A DNA stretch of 64,000 bases from Eustoma russellianum (taxonomy: Eukaryota > Streptophyta > Magnoliopsida > Gentianales > Gentianaceae). Both the position numbers and the translations under genes were made by a program. Each line of letters opens with the position of its first letter. Within the stretch, counting starts at the first letter, position 1. This document shows, in pieces, positions 20,505 through 31,031 of this stretch. The stretch lies in contig AP025066.1 of the NCBI GenBank assembly GCA_036186865.1, forward strand, positions 19,925,102-19,989,101. Reading direction: 5' to 3'. The notes under the pieces are model-generated. The model made no database searches and was not told where the DNA came from. It worked only from the letters and a program-made list of their open reading frames with translations.

Positions 20505-23139
20505 TGTTGGACCGTGCACCTGCAATAAACACCACTAGAGGGGGGAGGGTGACTAGTGGTTAGCGGAAATTATACTAGTACCCTTGATTGAAAACCCCTT
20601 TGAAAACAGAATCTGAAACTTCCTCAGATTCAGAACCCATAATTGAAAAGTTCAAAAATAATTGTACACAACTCCAAAAATTATGAAACTTTTCAGAATC
20701 GAATTTCAATGAGTTAGCAAGATTCTATCCAAAAATTAGACAAAAATAAGACCGTTTGGCCCTTTAAACAAATAAAAAGATTCAGGTGGTCAATCTGGAC
20801 AGAATTGGACAGAATGTTGCTGATTTTAAAAATAGTGTTTCTCTTTGAATACTCAACCAAACAGGTTGATCTTTATATCAAAACACTCCTTAGGATGTGT
20901 AGATAAAGTTTCCAAAAGGCTCTGACCTTAAACAATTCTTGATAAATACAGAATTTAAGTTTTCTCAAAACTGGTCAGATTGCAGCCAGATTGGAGCAGT
21001 TATCTTGCAAAGATTGAAAGACTAACTTTCCCTTGCTCAAATCAAGTGATTCTTGTTGCAAATGAAAGCTAACAGTCTAAAGTATAACTCCACCAAAAAT
21101 CACGAATTTTGAAAGTGTTTAGCTATTTTTTCAAAACGTGAGAATTTATGTTAAATCTGCAGTAAAAACGGGCAGAAAAACAGAAAATGAAGAAACAAGA
21201 CAAGAACACCGAGGATTTATCCTGATTCAGTCAATGTGACCTACTACAGTCCCAAGGAACACATTTCCTTGGATTTCACTATGAAATGAATCACCTTACA
21301 ACAAGAACCAAGCTTGATCCTTGGGTTATACACCAACCCTACTCAAGACTTGGATAATCACCTTCTAAGCAACACCTCTACAACCTATTGATATAACCTT
21401 ATAAGAATGGCTAATCAATCTTACAAATGAAGATCAAGAGGCTTGTAGTACAACAAAAACAACAAGAACACCTTTGCTACAATGAATAAAACAATAACAA
21501 TAAGAAGATGAAGATGAAAGCTAGACAATTCAACAAATCTTGTGAGCTTCAAGTGTGTTTCATCTTCTTCACCATTGCCTCTATTTATAGTGTGAGATGA
21601 GCCTTAGAGATAAGACTTCCAATGTGTCACTATCTTCATCATCAAGTCCAAATGTCTTCTCATCATTGGTTGGCCTTTGTACACTTGGCAAAATGAGACA
21701 ACATAATTGGTCCACCTTGGCATCACCTTGTTGGCCAAAAATTCCACTTGAAATTGTCTCATTTATCCTTTGCAAAATTAAAATTCAGCTCCAAATATCC
21801 CAAAGTAGCCGTTGGCTACTTCATTTTTTTCAAAAATAGTTTTGATTTTCTTTAATAAAATAAGAAAGGATAATACCACCAAATTATCCTCAACTCCAAG
21901 CACAAGAATAGGACATGTGAAGTCTTCATTTGACTTCAAAACATCTGCTGAAAAAACCTCAAGAAAACCAAGTAGCCGTTTGGCTACATTTGAATTTTTA
22001 CAAGTTGGCAATTTTGCCGACTAGCTCCTTTTTGATTGGTCCACTTTTCTCCACCTCACAAAATGAATTACACATCATATTCAACTGTTTATACACGTTT
22101 GGAGGCCGGCAAATATGTATATCAACTCAAATTTTTGAAGAAGAAATCACCAAATAATAATTGACAAGATTATGTCAATATATACCACCAAAATTCCAAC
22201 TATTTCTTCTTGCATGTAGGGAACACTTCTACATCTTTAACACCTTTATAACCTCTGAAAAATGATGATAGATATGTTCTTAAGAAAGTCTTCAAGATAG
22301 AAAAAGAATGTGACATCTCAAATCGTCACATATCTAGCTATAGTCATTGATATCATCATGTGAGAGAATAGAATAATGAATCACCATATAATCTTCAAAA
22401 TAATAATAAATCAGCTCCAGAATGAAGATAATAATATGCTCAAGAGATTCCTTGAGTGAAAATACCATAAATACCCTCGGGGGTGAAATGACCAAAATAC
22501 ACCTGGTATATGAAAACTCCAGAAATGACCCCACGGTCATAAATACTCATGATATCACCTTTGTCATGATAAATATAATGAGAATACATCCTTGAAATAT
22601 TTTCACCATGTGATGTTCCTGCAAAACTCAAAATACCAATTTTGCCCTTTTTGGTAAGTTGTAGAAACTTTCAAGGCACGGTAGTCACAAGACAATTATA
22701 ATCACCAATATCTCATAAGAATCACATAATAAATATATATTAAACATATATAAATGAAAAAAAAATCATTTCATCACTTTTTAGAAAAATTTCTAAAAAC
22801 CCTAAACATTCTGTGAGACGTGGATCTATCCATGTGAGGGGCTGACGTGAGGGGCTGACGTACGTCGATCGATCCACGTGAGAGGCCGACGTACGTCGAT
22901 CGATCCACGTGAGAGATTGACGTCTTACTGTGAGTTTGGTTCTTCTCAGTTCAACATGGATCGATCCACATGAGGGGCTGATGTACATGGATCGATCCAT
23001 GTGTCTCTGCCTGAGAGATCCACGTCATTTTTCTTCACTTTTTCAACCTTTAATCCCTTATAACACCATATGTGACATTTCTAAGTATACACCACTTAAA
23101 ATCATAACTTTGAAAATTATCCAAACATATTTCTCAACA
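20505..23139 (-). mobile_element. Solo LTR of the RLC-1 family (2635 bp)
   Basis: The plus-strand ends TGTTGGACCGTGCACC and CATATTTCTCAACA match the RLC-1 LTRs over their whole length. The flanks are GGGTT on both sides (20500-20504 and 23140-23144), a perfect 5-bp duplication. The insertion is therefore genuine and lies inside the RLC-2 3' LTR. The orientation is the same as that of the intact RLC-1 copy. The TATA box and the ATCGATCGA cluster (22800-23010) are retained. Confidence 0.96.
21579..21592 (-). promoter_or_regulatory. TATA box of solo RLC-1 LTR
   Basis: On the minus strand the sequence reads CACTATAAATAGAG. The same core occurs at matching positions in both LTRs of the intact RLC-1 element, so it is the likely LTR core promoter. 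From here, transcription would run leftward into RLC-2 sequence. Confidence 0.75.
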
Positions 23140-23469
23140 GGGTTAGTATTTCTTGGTTGTGGTCTAAGCGTGTGTCCTAGTTTTACTGTGTCTTGGATTT
23201 TTTTATTGTTGTTTCCCCTAAAAAAAATAACAATCCCCATTCAAAATCCTTGTTGTGAAAAATCAAGAAGGTAGAGGAGTAGAGTCATTTTGACTTGAAC
23301 CTCTATACATGCTGTGTTCTTTACTCTTTCGCAAGTTTTATTCATTTCAAGAACACATCCAATTATTGATTTGCACTCACAAACGAAACACATCCGAGAA
23401 AATATCCATACTTGGTGAACACAATATTCAACCCCTCTTCTAGTGTGTTCTAAGGGACCTAACAAAAAG

Positions 23470-24002
23470 TCGTTGTTGTATAACAATGATTAGTTGATTG
23501 ACAACATTAGTAATTGGACCAGTTTGACGTAATTTTCACGTTTTCGTATTTTATAAAAACAAGCAGGATCTTTGTTGCCAAATAATTTGATTACTTAGAT
23601 CCCGATTAATGATATACCAGGTTCAGAGTATTTCTAGAAATTACTACCAAGATCAAGGTGAAAGTACCAGGGTCACAATGGTATGTTTAGTTACAATCGA
23701 GATTCCTGTGTTGAATAAGAGAAAATAGGGAGAGAGTTGCTAGTTGTGTGTTCCTTTTCTTTTGTTTTGATCTTGAAAATGAAAGATTGTGGTGAAAAGA
23801 AAAGGAAAAAGAACAGGAAGATGAAAGGAGGTCATCGTTGAGGTTTGCTTGGAGTAGTTAGGCATATTATATATGCAAATGTATGATTTTTTTTCGTGCT
23901 AGTAGAATTCAAAAACATTTTGATACAAAATATATAGTGGTCAGGTTTTCTCCAAATGTTATGAGTATAAACATACTGCACAAAAAATATTTCTAATACA
24001 AA
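23470..24002. other. Non-coding stretch between RLC-2 and RLC-3
   Basis: No gene or element is recognised. It is ordinary A+T-rich sequence, bounded by the right RLC-2 target duplication and the left RLC-3 target duplication. Confidence 0.6.
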
Positions 24003-24007
24003 ATAGC

Positions 24008-24527
24008 TGTTGAAGATGTTGAGATGGCAAAACAGAAGAGAAGATGCATTAGACCATAATGGGAAGCTTAGTGCAGGAGTTGGTTCGATGGCATGGGAGG
24101 TTGGCACGCCTGGTATGCTTGGTATGGTACTTGGCACGGTTGGGACGATCCTTGATGTTCTTGGCACGCCTGGCACGGAGTGAAGCGTAGTTGGCACAGC
24201 AGGCGTATCTGGCATGGTGAATGTATCTTGGCACGCTGACAGAAGACTGAAGACTGGTTTGTGCGCGCCACAGCGGACCAGGAATTATTCTACACGTGCT
24301 AATTACCTTCTAGTTAGTTCTATAACTAGTATAAATACTTAGTATGGTTGTAAATAAGAAGTGTGTAGAAGAAGATACAAAATATCTTCAAAACTGTTTT
24401 CTGTTATTGCTCACGCGCACTTTTGGCGCCAGTTTGCAGAATTTGTGAATTCCTCCAAATTATTTAGTTTTGGTTTGTGTTTTCTTTTCATCATTACTTC
24501 AATTCAGTTTGTGAGCTGATTTTAACA
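24008..24527 (+). repeat. RLC-3 5' LTR
   Basis: 520 bp, TG...CA bounded. Between about 24095 and 24240 it has an array built on TTGGCACG/CTGGCACG, with at least seven copies of the GGCACG core. A TATA box lies at 24330-24337. It is closely similar to the 3' LTR, differing by scattered substitutions. Confidence 0.95.
24330..24337 (+). promoter_or_regulatory. RLC-3 LTR TATA box
   Basis: TATAAATA in the context CTAGTATAAATACTTAG. It is conserved in the 3' LTR at 29453-29460. Its position in the LTR (about 320 of 520) fits a U3/R boundary promoter. Confidence 0.75.
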
Positions 24528-24539
24528 TGATATCAGAGC
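24528..24539 (+). other. RLC-3 primer binding site
   Basis: TGATATCAGAGC abuts the 5' LTR. It matches TGGTATCAGAGC, complementary to initiator tRNA-Met, at 11 of 12 positions. Confidence 0.9.
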
Positions 24540-24637
24540 TCTGGTTATCTACCATTGATTCTCTGTTCGTCCTAGTTTGAATTCTTTTCTGCAAAAGTTT
24601 ACTCCGTAGACGATCAACTTGTAACCTCATTTTGATC

Positions 24638-25795
24638 ATGGCAAATACAAGCGCAGCTTCCTCCAGTTCTCGTGATAATCATACAAACAATGAAAATCTG
24701 TTAAACAATCTATACTACTTGCATCCAAATGATAGTCCAGCGATCGTGCTTGTGCAGACACCACTCAATCCGCATAATTTTCATTCATTGTGTAGGACTT
24801 TCCAAATGGCGTTGTTGGTGAAGAATAAAACATGCTTCATTGATGGCTCTATGCCGAAGCAAACACAGAATGACCAAGCTTGGAGACAGGTAAACACTAT
24901 GATCCAATCATGGATCATGATTTGCGTTTCTCCCTCGATCGCACAAAGCATTTTGTGGTATGATAATGCGTTAGATGTCTGGAATGATTTGACCATGATG
25001 TATGGTAGTGGTGATCCATTTAGATTGTCTGATTTGCTTTCTGATTTCTATGTTGTGAAGCAAGAGAATCTTAGTGTCAATGATTACTTTACAAAACTTA
25101 AAATGCTGTGGGAAGAATTGACTGCATTAAGATCTATTCCAAAATGTGATTGTCTCAGATGCATCTATGATATTACTAAAAAGTGAATGAGTTTATTGAG
25201 AATGATTATGTCATAAAGTTTGTAAAAGGTCTAAATGAAGAATTCGATCTTGTGAGATCGCAGGTGTTTGTAATGATGCTAATGTTAGACATTAAAGCTT
25301 TATTTGCAATGGTCTTGAAATTTGAAAGGAAGCTAGTTAACAGTAATACATCAGTTGGTTTCTCAAATGCTCCTACTGCCTTGATGATTAATAATGATGA
25401 ACAGGAGAGTTATGTGGCTAATGCTTTTAATAACAAACGGCAGGGACCAGTGTATAGGAAAAGGAATGGAAGATTTAATCAGGAAGGTAACAAGAGGTTA
25501 CAGTGCTCATTGTAGTATGATTGGGCATACCAGTGACAGATGTTACAGAAAATATGGTTTTTCGCCTGGATTTAAATTCAGAAACCAGGTGAATGTATAT
25601 GAAGTAATAGAGGAAAAAGCTGGACTTAACAATGATGATCATATGTTTGCAAATTCTGCTGCTTTATTAGCGCAGCAAACTTCTGGCCTCACATCAAAAC
25701 AGTTTAGTAAACTTTTAAAATTGTCGGATACTGATGAGAATGTTTCAGGAAGAGCTGTGAATAAGGAACTCCATGGTGCTGTGATGGCTGCATAG
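24638..25795 (+). pseudogene. RLC-3 gag
   Basis: The ORF starts at ATG 24638 (MANTSAASSSSRDNH). The N-terminal YYLHPNDSPAIVLVQTPLN then FHSLCRTFQMALLVKNKT is the Retrotran_gag_3 pattern. The following helical region (WRQVNTMIQSWIMICVSPSI, NDLTMMYGSGDPFRLSDLLS) is UBN2-like. A stop at about 25184 is bridged by a frame change (continuing IENDYVIKFVKGLNEEFDLV). A second frameshift near 25505 separates it from the zinc knuckle region, which reads CSMIGHTSDRCYRKYG with the first Cys pair only partly in frame. It then runs open to 25795. The product would form the particle. Confidence 0.87.
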
Positions 25796-25839
25796 GTTGA
25801 TAGGCCTACAAGTAGATATTCTGAGAATATTAATTGTGT

Positions 25840-26257
25840 ATGAATTTTGGATTCAGGTGCTACGGACCATATCTCTTCTTCTATGTCCTTGTTTCATTCA
25901 TATTATTCCATTGATCATGTTGCTATTAAGCTTCCAAATAATATTATAGTGGATGCAACTCACAGAGGTATAATCAGACTGAATAGTGGACTTATTCTGA
26001 AGGATGTTTTACATGTACCTTCATTTTCTTTCAATCTTGTCTCACTTAGTAAGCCCACTGATTCCCCCCATCTGCTTGTTTCATTTCATGATTCCTGTTG
26101 TTTTATTCAGGATCAGTTTTCCAGGAGGATGATTGGTTTAGCTCAAAAGTGCCATGGGCTCTACTACCTGTATGACTCCAGTTTGTCTGTTCAAACTGTA
26201 GCTCCAAATCTTCCTTTGTTGCCTTCTGTTCTTTCTTCAACCAACTTGGATTCAAAT
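25840..26257 (+). pseudogene. RLC-3 aspartic protease
   Basis: WILDSGATDHISSSMSLFHS begins near 25842 (the first W codon has become a stop just upstream). DSGATDHI is the intact copia protease active site. IKLPNNIIVDATHRGII and LKDVLHVPSFSFNLVSLSK follow as in the family. It would cleave the polyprotein. The reading frame is the same as the following integrase, separated by TAA 26258-26260. Confidence 0.87.
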
Positions 26258-27260
26258 TAATATCTCTGGTATGCTAGACTTGGACATGCTTCATCTTCTA
26301 GAATTCAGAAAATACACAAGTTGTATCCAGATGTTCTTTCTTTCAGCTTAGAAAATAAATGTACTTTTTGTCCTTTGGCAAAATTGAAGAGAATTCCTTT
26401 TCCTGCATCTGCTACTAGCTCTAAGCTTCCTTTTGATATCATTCATGTAGACATATGGGGTCCTTATAGACGTCTTACCATGTATAATCAGAAATACTTT
26501 TTGACCATTGTAGATGATTGTTCTAGATATACTTGGATATATCTACTGAAAGCAAAGTTTGAAGCTAGACCAATGCTACAAAGTTTTTTCATTATGCCTC
26601 TACTCAGTTTAATGCTCATATCAAAGTAATCAGAAGTGATAGTGGGCTTGAGTTTAAGATGTCTGAATTTTACATGAAACATGGAGTTATTCATCAGACC
26701 ACTTGTAGTTACACTCCCCAACAGAATGAGGTAGTAGAAAGGAAGCATCAACATCTTCTTGTTATGGCTAGAGCTCTCAGGTTTCATGCTTCTTTGCCGA
26801 TCACATATTGGGGTTTTTGTCTTCAGCATGCCATATATTTGATAAATCTCATACCATCACCTATTCTCCAGCATAGGACTCCATATGAGATACTTCATCA
26901 GGCACAGCCTACATACAGTCATTTGAGGGTCTTTGGGTGTTTAGCTTTTGCTTGTGATAATAGTCCACAAAGGCCTAAGTTTGAGCCTAGGTCCATACCT
27001 TGTGTGTTCCTTGGGATACCTATGAATGTAAAGGGGTATATTCTTCAGAACATTGCTGATAAATCTGTGTTTGTATCCAGGGATGTTTTGTTTCATGAGG
27101 AGTCTTTTTCATTTTCTGATGCTACACCCTTTCTAGCAACCTCAGTGCCAGTTACTCAGGGGTTAGTAAGAAATCCTTCATCATCCACTCAAACTCCTCC
27201 TCAGCTGAACCCTTTACACGTTCTTCCTCACACTCCTGATGGTTCAGTCACAAAATTCTG
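26258..27260 (+). pseudogene. RLC-3 integrase
   Basis: The zinc-binding region reads YARLGHASSSRIQKIHKL and CTFCPLAKLKRIPFPAS. The catalytic core shows IIHVDIWGPY (first Asp, near 26445), FLTIVDDCSRYTWIYLL, then after a frameshift near 26620 KVIRSDSGLEFKMSEF (second Asp) and TPQQNEVVERKHQHLL (Glu). The GLY of the usual NGVVER is Glu here. It runs on through YWGFCLQHAIYLINLIPSPI, RVFGCLAFACDN and SVFVSRDVLFHEESF. All three catalytic residues are present, with one stop and one frameshift. Confidence 0.9.
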
Positions 27261-28320
27261 AGTCACCTTCAATTTCACCAACTTCTTCATCATCTACTGG
27301 TACTTCTTCTGCACCTTGTGAAATACCAGTTACACAGTTGGAAGTACATTTGCGTCATATAATACCTGCTGGTGTGACATCACATGAAGCATCTGATCAA
27401 AGACCTGCCAGATCTAGACATGCCTCTTCTTACTTGCAAGACTACTACTGTGGTCTTACTTCCTCACATCCTCCTTATTGTCAGTCACTTGTCTCATCCT
27501 CTACACCTTATCCCATACAATTGTATCATTCTCTTGAAGGTCTATCTCCTGAATGTCAATCATATACTCTTAATATTAGCATTGAGCAAGAACCTGTGAC
27601 TTATCAACAGGCAGCTGCATCAGTACCTCGGCAACAAGACACGCAAGCTGAACTAGCAGCATTGTAGGCTACTAATACTTGGAATATTGTTTCCTTGCCA
27701 CTTTGAAAACAGCCTATTGAATGTAAGTGGGTGTATAAGATAAAAAGGAAGGCTGATGGTTCGGTGGAGAGGTACAAGGCAAGGCTTGTGGCTAAGGGCT
27801 ATACTCAACAGCCATGTATAGACTATGCTGATATATTTTCTCCTGTGGCTAAGATGACTTCTGTACGTCTTCTTGCCTTGGCAGCTGTGAATAATTGGCA
27901 TGTGCGTCAACTGGATATCATTAATGCTTTTCTTCATGGTGATTTGTACCAGGAGATTTATATGGACTTACCACCAAGGGTTGAATCTTCTATACCCAAT
28001 GCCGTTTGTAAACTTCAGAAGTCGTTATATGGGCTTGAACAGGCTAGTAGACAATGGAATGAAAAACTCACTTTTTTACTTATTGTCTCAGGGTTTTCAA
28101 CAATCCACTAATGATTATACTATGTTCACAAAAAAATCCTCAGGTTCCCTTATAGTATTGCTTGTTTATATTGATGATATAATAGTGGCCAGTGATTCTT
28201 TGCTTCTGATACAGAACCTCAAAGATCATCTCCATTCTACATTTCAGATTAAAGATTAAGGGACCTTGAGATACTTTTTAGGTCTTGAGGTGGCAAGGTC
28301 TCAGGGGGGTCCATGATATG
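27240..28320 (+). pseudogene. RLC-3 linker and reverse transcriptase
   Basis: A Ser/Pro/Thr-rich linker runs to about 27640. RT motifs: ECKWVYKIKRKADGSVERYK, ARLVAKGYTQQPCIDYADIF and SPVAKMTSVRLLALAA from 27718 on. They continue with QLDIINAFLHGDLYQEIYMD and KLQKSLYGLEQASRQWNEKL. After a frameshift near 28085 comes QSTNDYTMFTKKSSGS, then the active site VYIDDIIVASDS with YIDD at 28167-28178 intact. LRYFLGLEVARSQGG follows a stop at 28258-28260. Stops and two frameshifts disable it. Confidence 0.9.
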
Positions 28321-28439
28321 TCAAAGGAAATATACACTGGAGTTGTTAGAGGAGACAGGGTTCTTGGGTGCCAAACCTGCAGTGACCTCTATGGAACAAA
28401 ATCTGAAGCTTGAGCATAATGATTCACCTTTGTTCTTGA

Positions 28440-29118
28440 TGTATCAACTTATAGAATGATTATTGGAAAACTGTTATATCTCACTATTACTAGACCTGAC
28501 ATATCTTACAGTGTCCAACAGTTGAGCCAGTTTTTGGACACCCCTACAGAGTTGCATATGAAGGCTGTAAACAGATTGCTAAGGTACTTAAAAGGAAATC
28601 CTGGACAAGACTTGCTGTTCCCTAGTACAAGGTCAAAATTACTTAAGGCCTATGCTGATTCTGACTGGGGTGGATGCTCAGAAACCAAGAGGTTCATCAC
28701 AGGCTATTGTATGTTCTTTGATGATGCATTGATATCCTGGAAGGCTAAAAAGCAAACTATTGTGTCAAGGTCATCCTCAGAAGCTGAGTATAGGTCACTT
28801 CCTGCAGCAACATGTGAGATATAGTGGTTGCTTTATCTTATGAAGGATCTGGGGTTGAATCAGGATCAACTTGTGGAATTGTTTTGTGATAACAAAAGTG
28901 CAATATATATAGTTGAAAATCCTGTATTTCATGAAAGAACAAAACATATAGAAGTGAATTGTCATGTTGTTAGAGACAAGTTTCAGGAGGGTGTGATCAA
29001 AAAAATGCCTATTAAGATAGATTATCAAGTGGCATACTTGTTCACAAAAGCATTGAGTTCAAAGAGATTGCAATTATTGACTTCAGCTTTGGGAGTGTGT
29101 AATATCTATAAGAAGTTA
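28440..29118 (+). pseudogene. RLC-3 RNase H
   Basis: YRMIIGKLLYLTITRPDISY leads to the RNase H: AYADSDWGGCSETKRFITGY, ISWKAKKQTIVSRSSSEAEY, LFCDNKSAIYIVENPVFHER and TKHIEVNCHVVRDKFQEGVI. The frame stays open from 28456 to 29151 except for one TAG at about 28822 (CEI*WLLYLM). The acidic residues Asp, Glu, Asp are all in place. The ORF ends beside the polypurine tract, with no further ORF. Confidence 0.9.
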
Positions 29119-29120
29119 AA

Positions 29121-29131
29121 ATTGAGGGGGG
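29121..29131 (+). other. RLC-3 polypurine tract
   Basis: ATTGAGGGGGG lies directly before the 3' LTR TGTTGAAG. This is the normal position for plus-strand priming. Confidence 0.85.
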
Positions 29132-29651
29132 TGTTGAAGATGTTGAGATAGCAAAACATAAGAGAATATGCATTAGACCAGAATGGGAAGCTTAGTGCAG
29201 GAGTTGGTTTGATGTCATGGGAGGTTGGCACACCTGGTATGCTTGGCATTGTACTTGGCACGCTTGGGATGATACTTGACGTTCTTGGCACGCCTGGCAC
29301 GAGTGAAGCACAGTTGGCACAGCAGGCGTGTCTGGCACGGTGAATGTATCTTGGCACGCTGACAGAAGACTGAAGACTCGTTCGTGCATGCCACAGCGGA
29401 CCGGGACTTATTCTACACATGCTAATCACCTTCTACTTAGTTCTATAGCTAGTATAAATACTTAGTATGGCGGTAAATAAAAAGTGTGTAGAAGAAGATA
29501 CAGAATATCTTCAAAACCGTTTTATGTTAATGCTCATGCGCACTTTTGGCGCCAGTTTACAGAATTTGTGAATTCCTCCAAATTTGTTTAGTTTTGGTTT
29601 GTGTTTTCTGTTCATCATTACTTCAATTCGGTTTGTGAGCTGATTTTAACA
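29132..29651 (+). repeat. RLC-3 3' LTR
   Basis: 520 bp, the same length as the 5' copy, with the same TTGGCACG array and TATA box. Differences are scattered substitutions, consistent with a moderately old insertion. Confidence 0.95.
29453..29460 (+). promoter_or_regulatory. TATA box in RLC-3 3' LTR
   Basis: TATAAATA at the same LTR offset as in the 5' LTR. From here it could drive outward transcription toward 29700. Confidence 0.65.
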
Positions 29652-29656
29652 ATAGT

Positions 29657-30300
29657 GACACTGTTGGTAACAACTGATTATCTGATATTAAAACGCGCAT
29701 AGAAATAAATAAAATGCGTGTCGAATTGAATATCTTATAGTTTTTTTATCAATAATTCATCAGCCAAATTTATTGTGTAAATACGTGTCAAATTAAACAT
29801 TTTATATTTTTACATCAATAATTCATCAACCAAATTTATTGAGTAAGAAAAGGAAAATCACATGGAAGTAAAGAACGTGTAGCAATGATTAAAATACGTA
29901 CCACACTGGATATTTATATTGTTAGCATTTATAATTTATTCTATCAAATTTATTGAGTCGGAAAATGAAAATCAAATGATTTTAAAAATCAACATAACCA
30001 AAAAAAAATTCGTAAACCATAAATGAAATCACGTTACGAACACAAGCTCATTTTCTATTCAATCCTTAATTATAGATTCTCGAAGTTACGTGCCATTTCT
30101 TCAGCTCTTTCAACTGATCACAGACAACCAACTTATGTTTCTTCGGCATCCTTAACCTTGAGGCCATGAATTATGAAAGCAGGAAATAATCAGACTTCAA
30201 GGCTAGAGAAGCCTCCTTGCCATCATCGAGGGTATAAGGAGTGTGCCTTCTAGAGGGTGATGGATTAGATTGTTATCATTTACCTGTTAATCCTATGCCT
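29657..30300. other. Non-coding stretch with short tandem repeats
   Basis: No gene is supported. Between about 29745 and 29970 a unit containing ATCAATAATTCATCA and CCAAATTTATTGAGT recurs two to three times about 65-130 bp apart. The part at 30080-30260 is less A+T-rich, but its frames are short and not recognisable. Confidence 0.55.
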
Positions 30301-30330
30301 ATATATGTACTCACACATATACATACACAT

Positions 30331-30361
<31 letters not shown>

Positions 30362-30444
30362 CATATATACATATATATATATATGTATGTATGTATGTAT
30401 GTGAGTGTGTGTGTGTCTACATATATATATATATATATATATAT
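30301..30444. repeat. (CATA)n / (TA)n / (TG)n microsatellite
   Basis: CATACATA runs, then ATATATAT, GTATGTAT, GTGTGTGT and a final (AT)12 at 30421-30444, which abuts the 3' end of LINE-B. Frames through it are repeat translations. Confidence 0.95.
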
Positions 30445-30471
30445 TTGCAAGAAAAGGTATGTTTTATTATG

Positions 30472-30489
30472 CCTCACTTATGGCGGAGG
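30472..30489 (-). other. LINE-B 3'-terminal hairpin
   Basis: CCTC, a 10-nt loop and GAGG lie just before the poly(A)-signal-like ATAAAA and the AT tail. The same hairpin with a 10-nt loop occurs in LINE-D and LINE-E. Confidence 0.7.
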
Positions 30490-30889
30490 AAAACCATATT
30501 ACAATGTTTGTCAATGAAAGCAAAATAATAGTATAACGAACATATAATTTGAAGTCTCCAATCATATATGATATGCCGCATTAAATCCTAGCCAAGTAAA
30601 ACCACTCTTGTGGATAAAACCTTGGCGAAGGGAAAGCGTACATATTTATATGATTGGAGTATGTACATGAATATAAAGAAAATCTCCGTATAATGGCTGT
30701 AACTTGCAGAAGTTGAGCGTGGTGCGTCCTATGCTTGATCTTCCATAGTAGGTGTCTCTGTATTTGTTGTTGCGACCAGGAGTGCATGCACAAATAGAAA
30801 TGAAAGTTAGCCAACTCAGAAAAGCTGGGGGAATCAGCAGCAGTATCATGCAAGTTGTAGCAAAAATTATTGTTGAAAAAGTTACACAG

Positions 30890-30917
30890 GTTACCCATAT
30901 CCGATGATATGGGTAAC
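30890..30917 (-). other. LINE-B 3' UTR stem-loop 2
   Basis: GTTACCCATAT pairs perfectly with ATATGGGTAAC across a 6-nt loop. Its stem sequence differs from those of the other LINEs while the fold is kept. Confidence 0.8.
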
Positions 30918-30995
30918 GTTAATTTTAGCAATGTTGATTGTGCAATGAATATGACGTAATATAGCAGTATCATGGGGAATGTGATGCGTACCCAC

Positions 30996-31023
30996 GTTGC
31001 CCATATCGTATGATACGGGAAAC
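30996..31023 (-). other. LINE-B 3' UTR stem-loop 1
   Basis: GTTGCCCATATC pairs with GATACGGGAAAC (10 of 12). In element sense it is followed by GTGGGTACGC, the tag seen in LINE-C and D and, with one change, in A and E. Confidence 0.75.
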
Positions 31024-31031
31024 AATATTGA

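Larger units (their letters stand above)
10330..23464 (+). mobile_element. RLC-2: Ty1/copia element with extra 3' ORF (SIRE/Maximus-like)
   Basis: This is a complete but decayed LTR retrotransposon. LTRs start TGTTAGARTATGTTAAG and end CCTAACA. The flanks are AAAAG on both sides (10325-10329 and 23465-23469). Order: 5' LTR, tRNA-Met-type PBS, gag, protease, integrase, RT, RNase H (integrase before RT, hence copia), a repeat-rich spacer, a third ORF, polypurine tract, 3' LTR. The 3' LTR is split by a 2635-bp solo LTR, so the original element was about 10.5 kb. That size, the pol-like motifs and the third ORF fit the SIRE/Maximus lineage. Multiple stops mean it cannot move by itself. Confidence 0.93.
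19390..23464 (+). repeat. RLC-2 3' LTR, interrupted by a solo LTR
   Basis: It starts TGTTAGAGTATG, matching 10330, and ends CCTAACA. Its right part resumes at 23140 and matches the end of the 5' LTR (GGTCTAAGCGTGTGTCCTAG and onward). Without the 2635-bp insert and its 5-bp duplication it is about 1435 bp, against 1623 bp for the 5' LTR. The difference is mainly a 140-bp indel plus a change in number of the AACGCCT/AGGCGCTT units. Confidence 0.92.
24008..29651 (+). mobile_element. RLC-3: compact Ty1/copia element (5.6 kb)
   Basis: The LTRs are both exactly 520 bp (24008-24527 and 29132-29651), start TGTTGAAGATG and end TTTTAACA. The flanks are ATAGC (24003-24007) and ATAGT (29652-29656), a 5-bp duplication with one later C/T change. 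The internal order is PBS, gag, protease, integrase, RT, RNase H and polypurine tract. A Retrotran_gag_3-type gag and short LTRs suggest an Ivana/Oryco-like lineage; the lineage is an inference. Stops and frameshifts are moderate, so it looks younger than RLC-2. Confidence 0.95.

Noticed and set aside
24049..24271. Frames over the RLC-3 LTR GGCACG array (RARRAKNI, CQACQ)
   Set aside because: They are translations of the LTR repeat, present in both LTRs.
30060..30260. Less A+T-rich patch that could be a host exon remnant
   Set aside because: Frames are short, stops occur in all of them, and no family is recognised.
30241..30528. Open frames of 65-95 codons over the CATA/TA tract
   Set aside because: Repeat translation on both strands; no homology or conserved motif.
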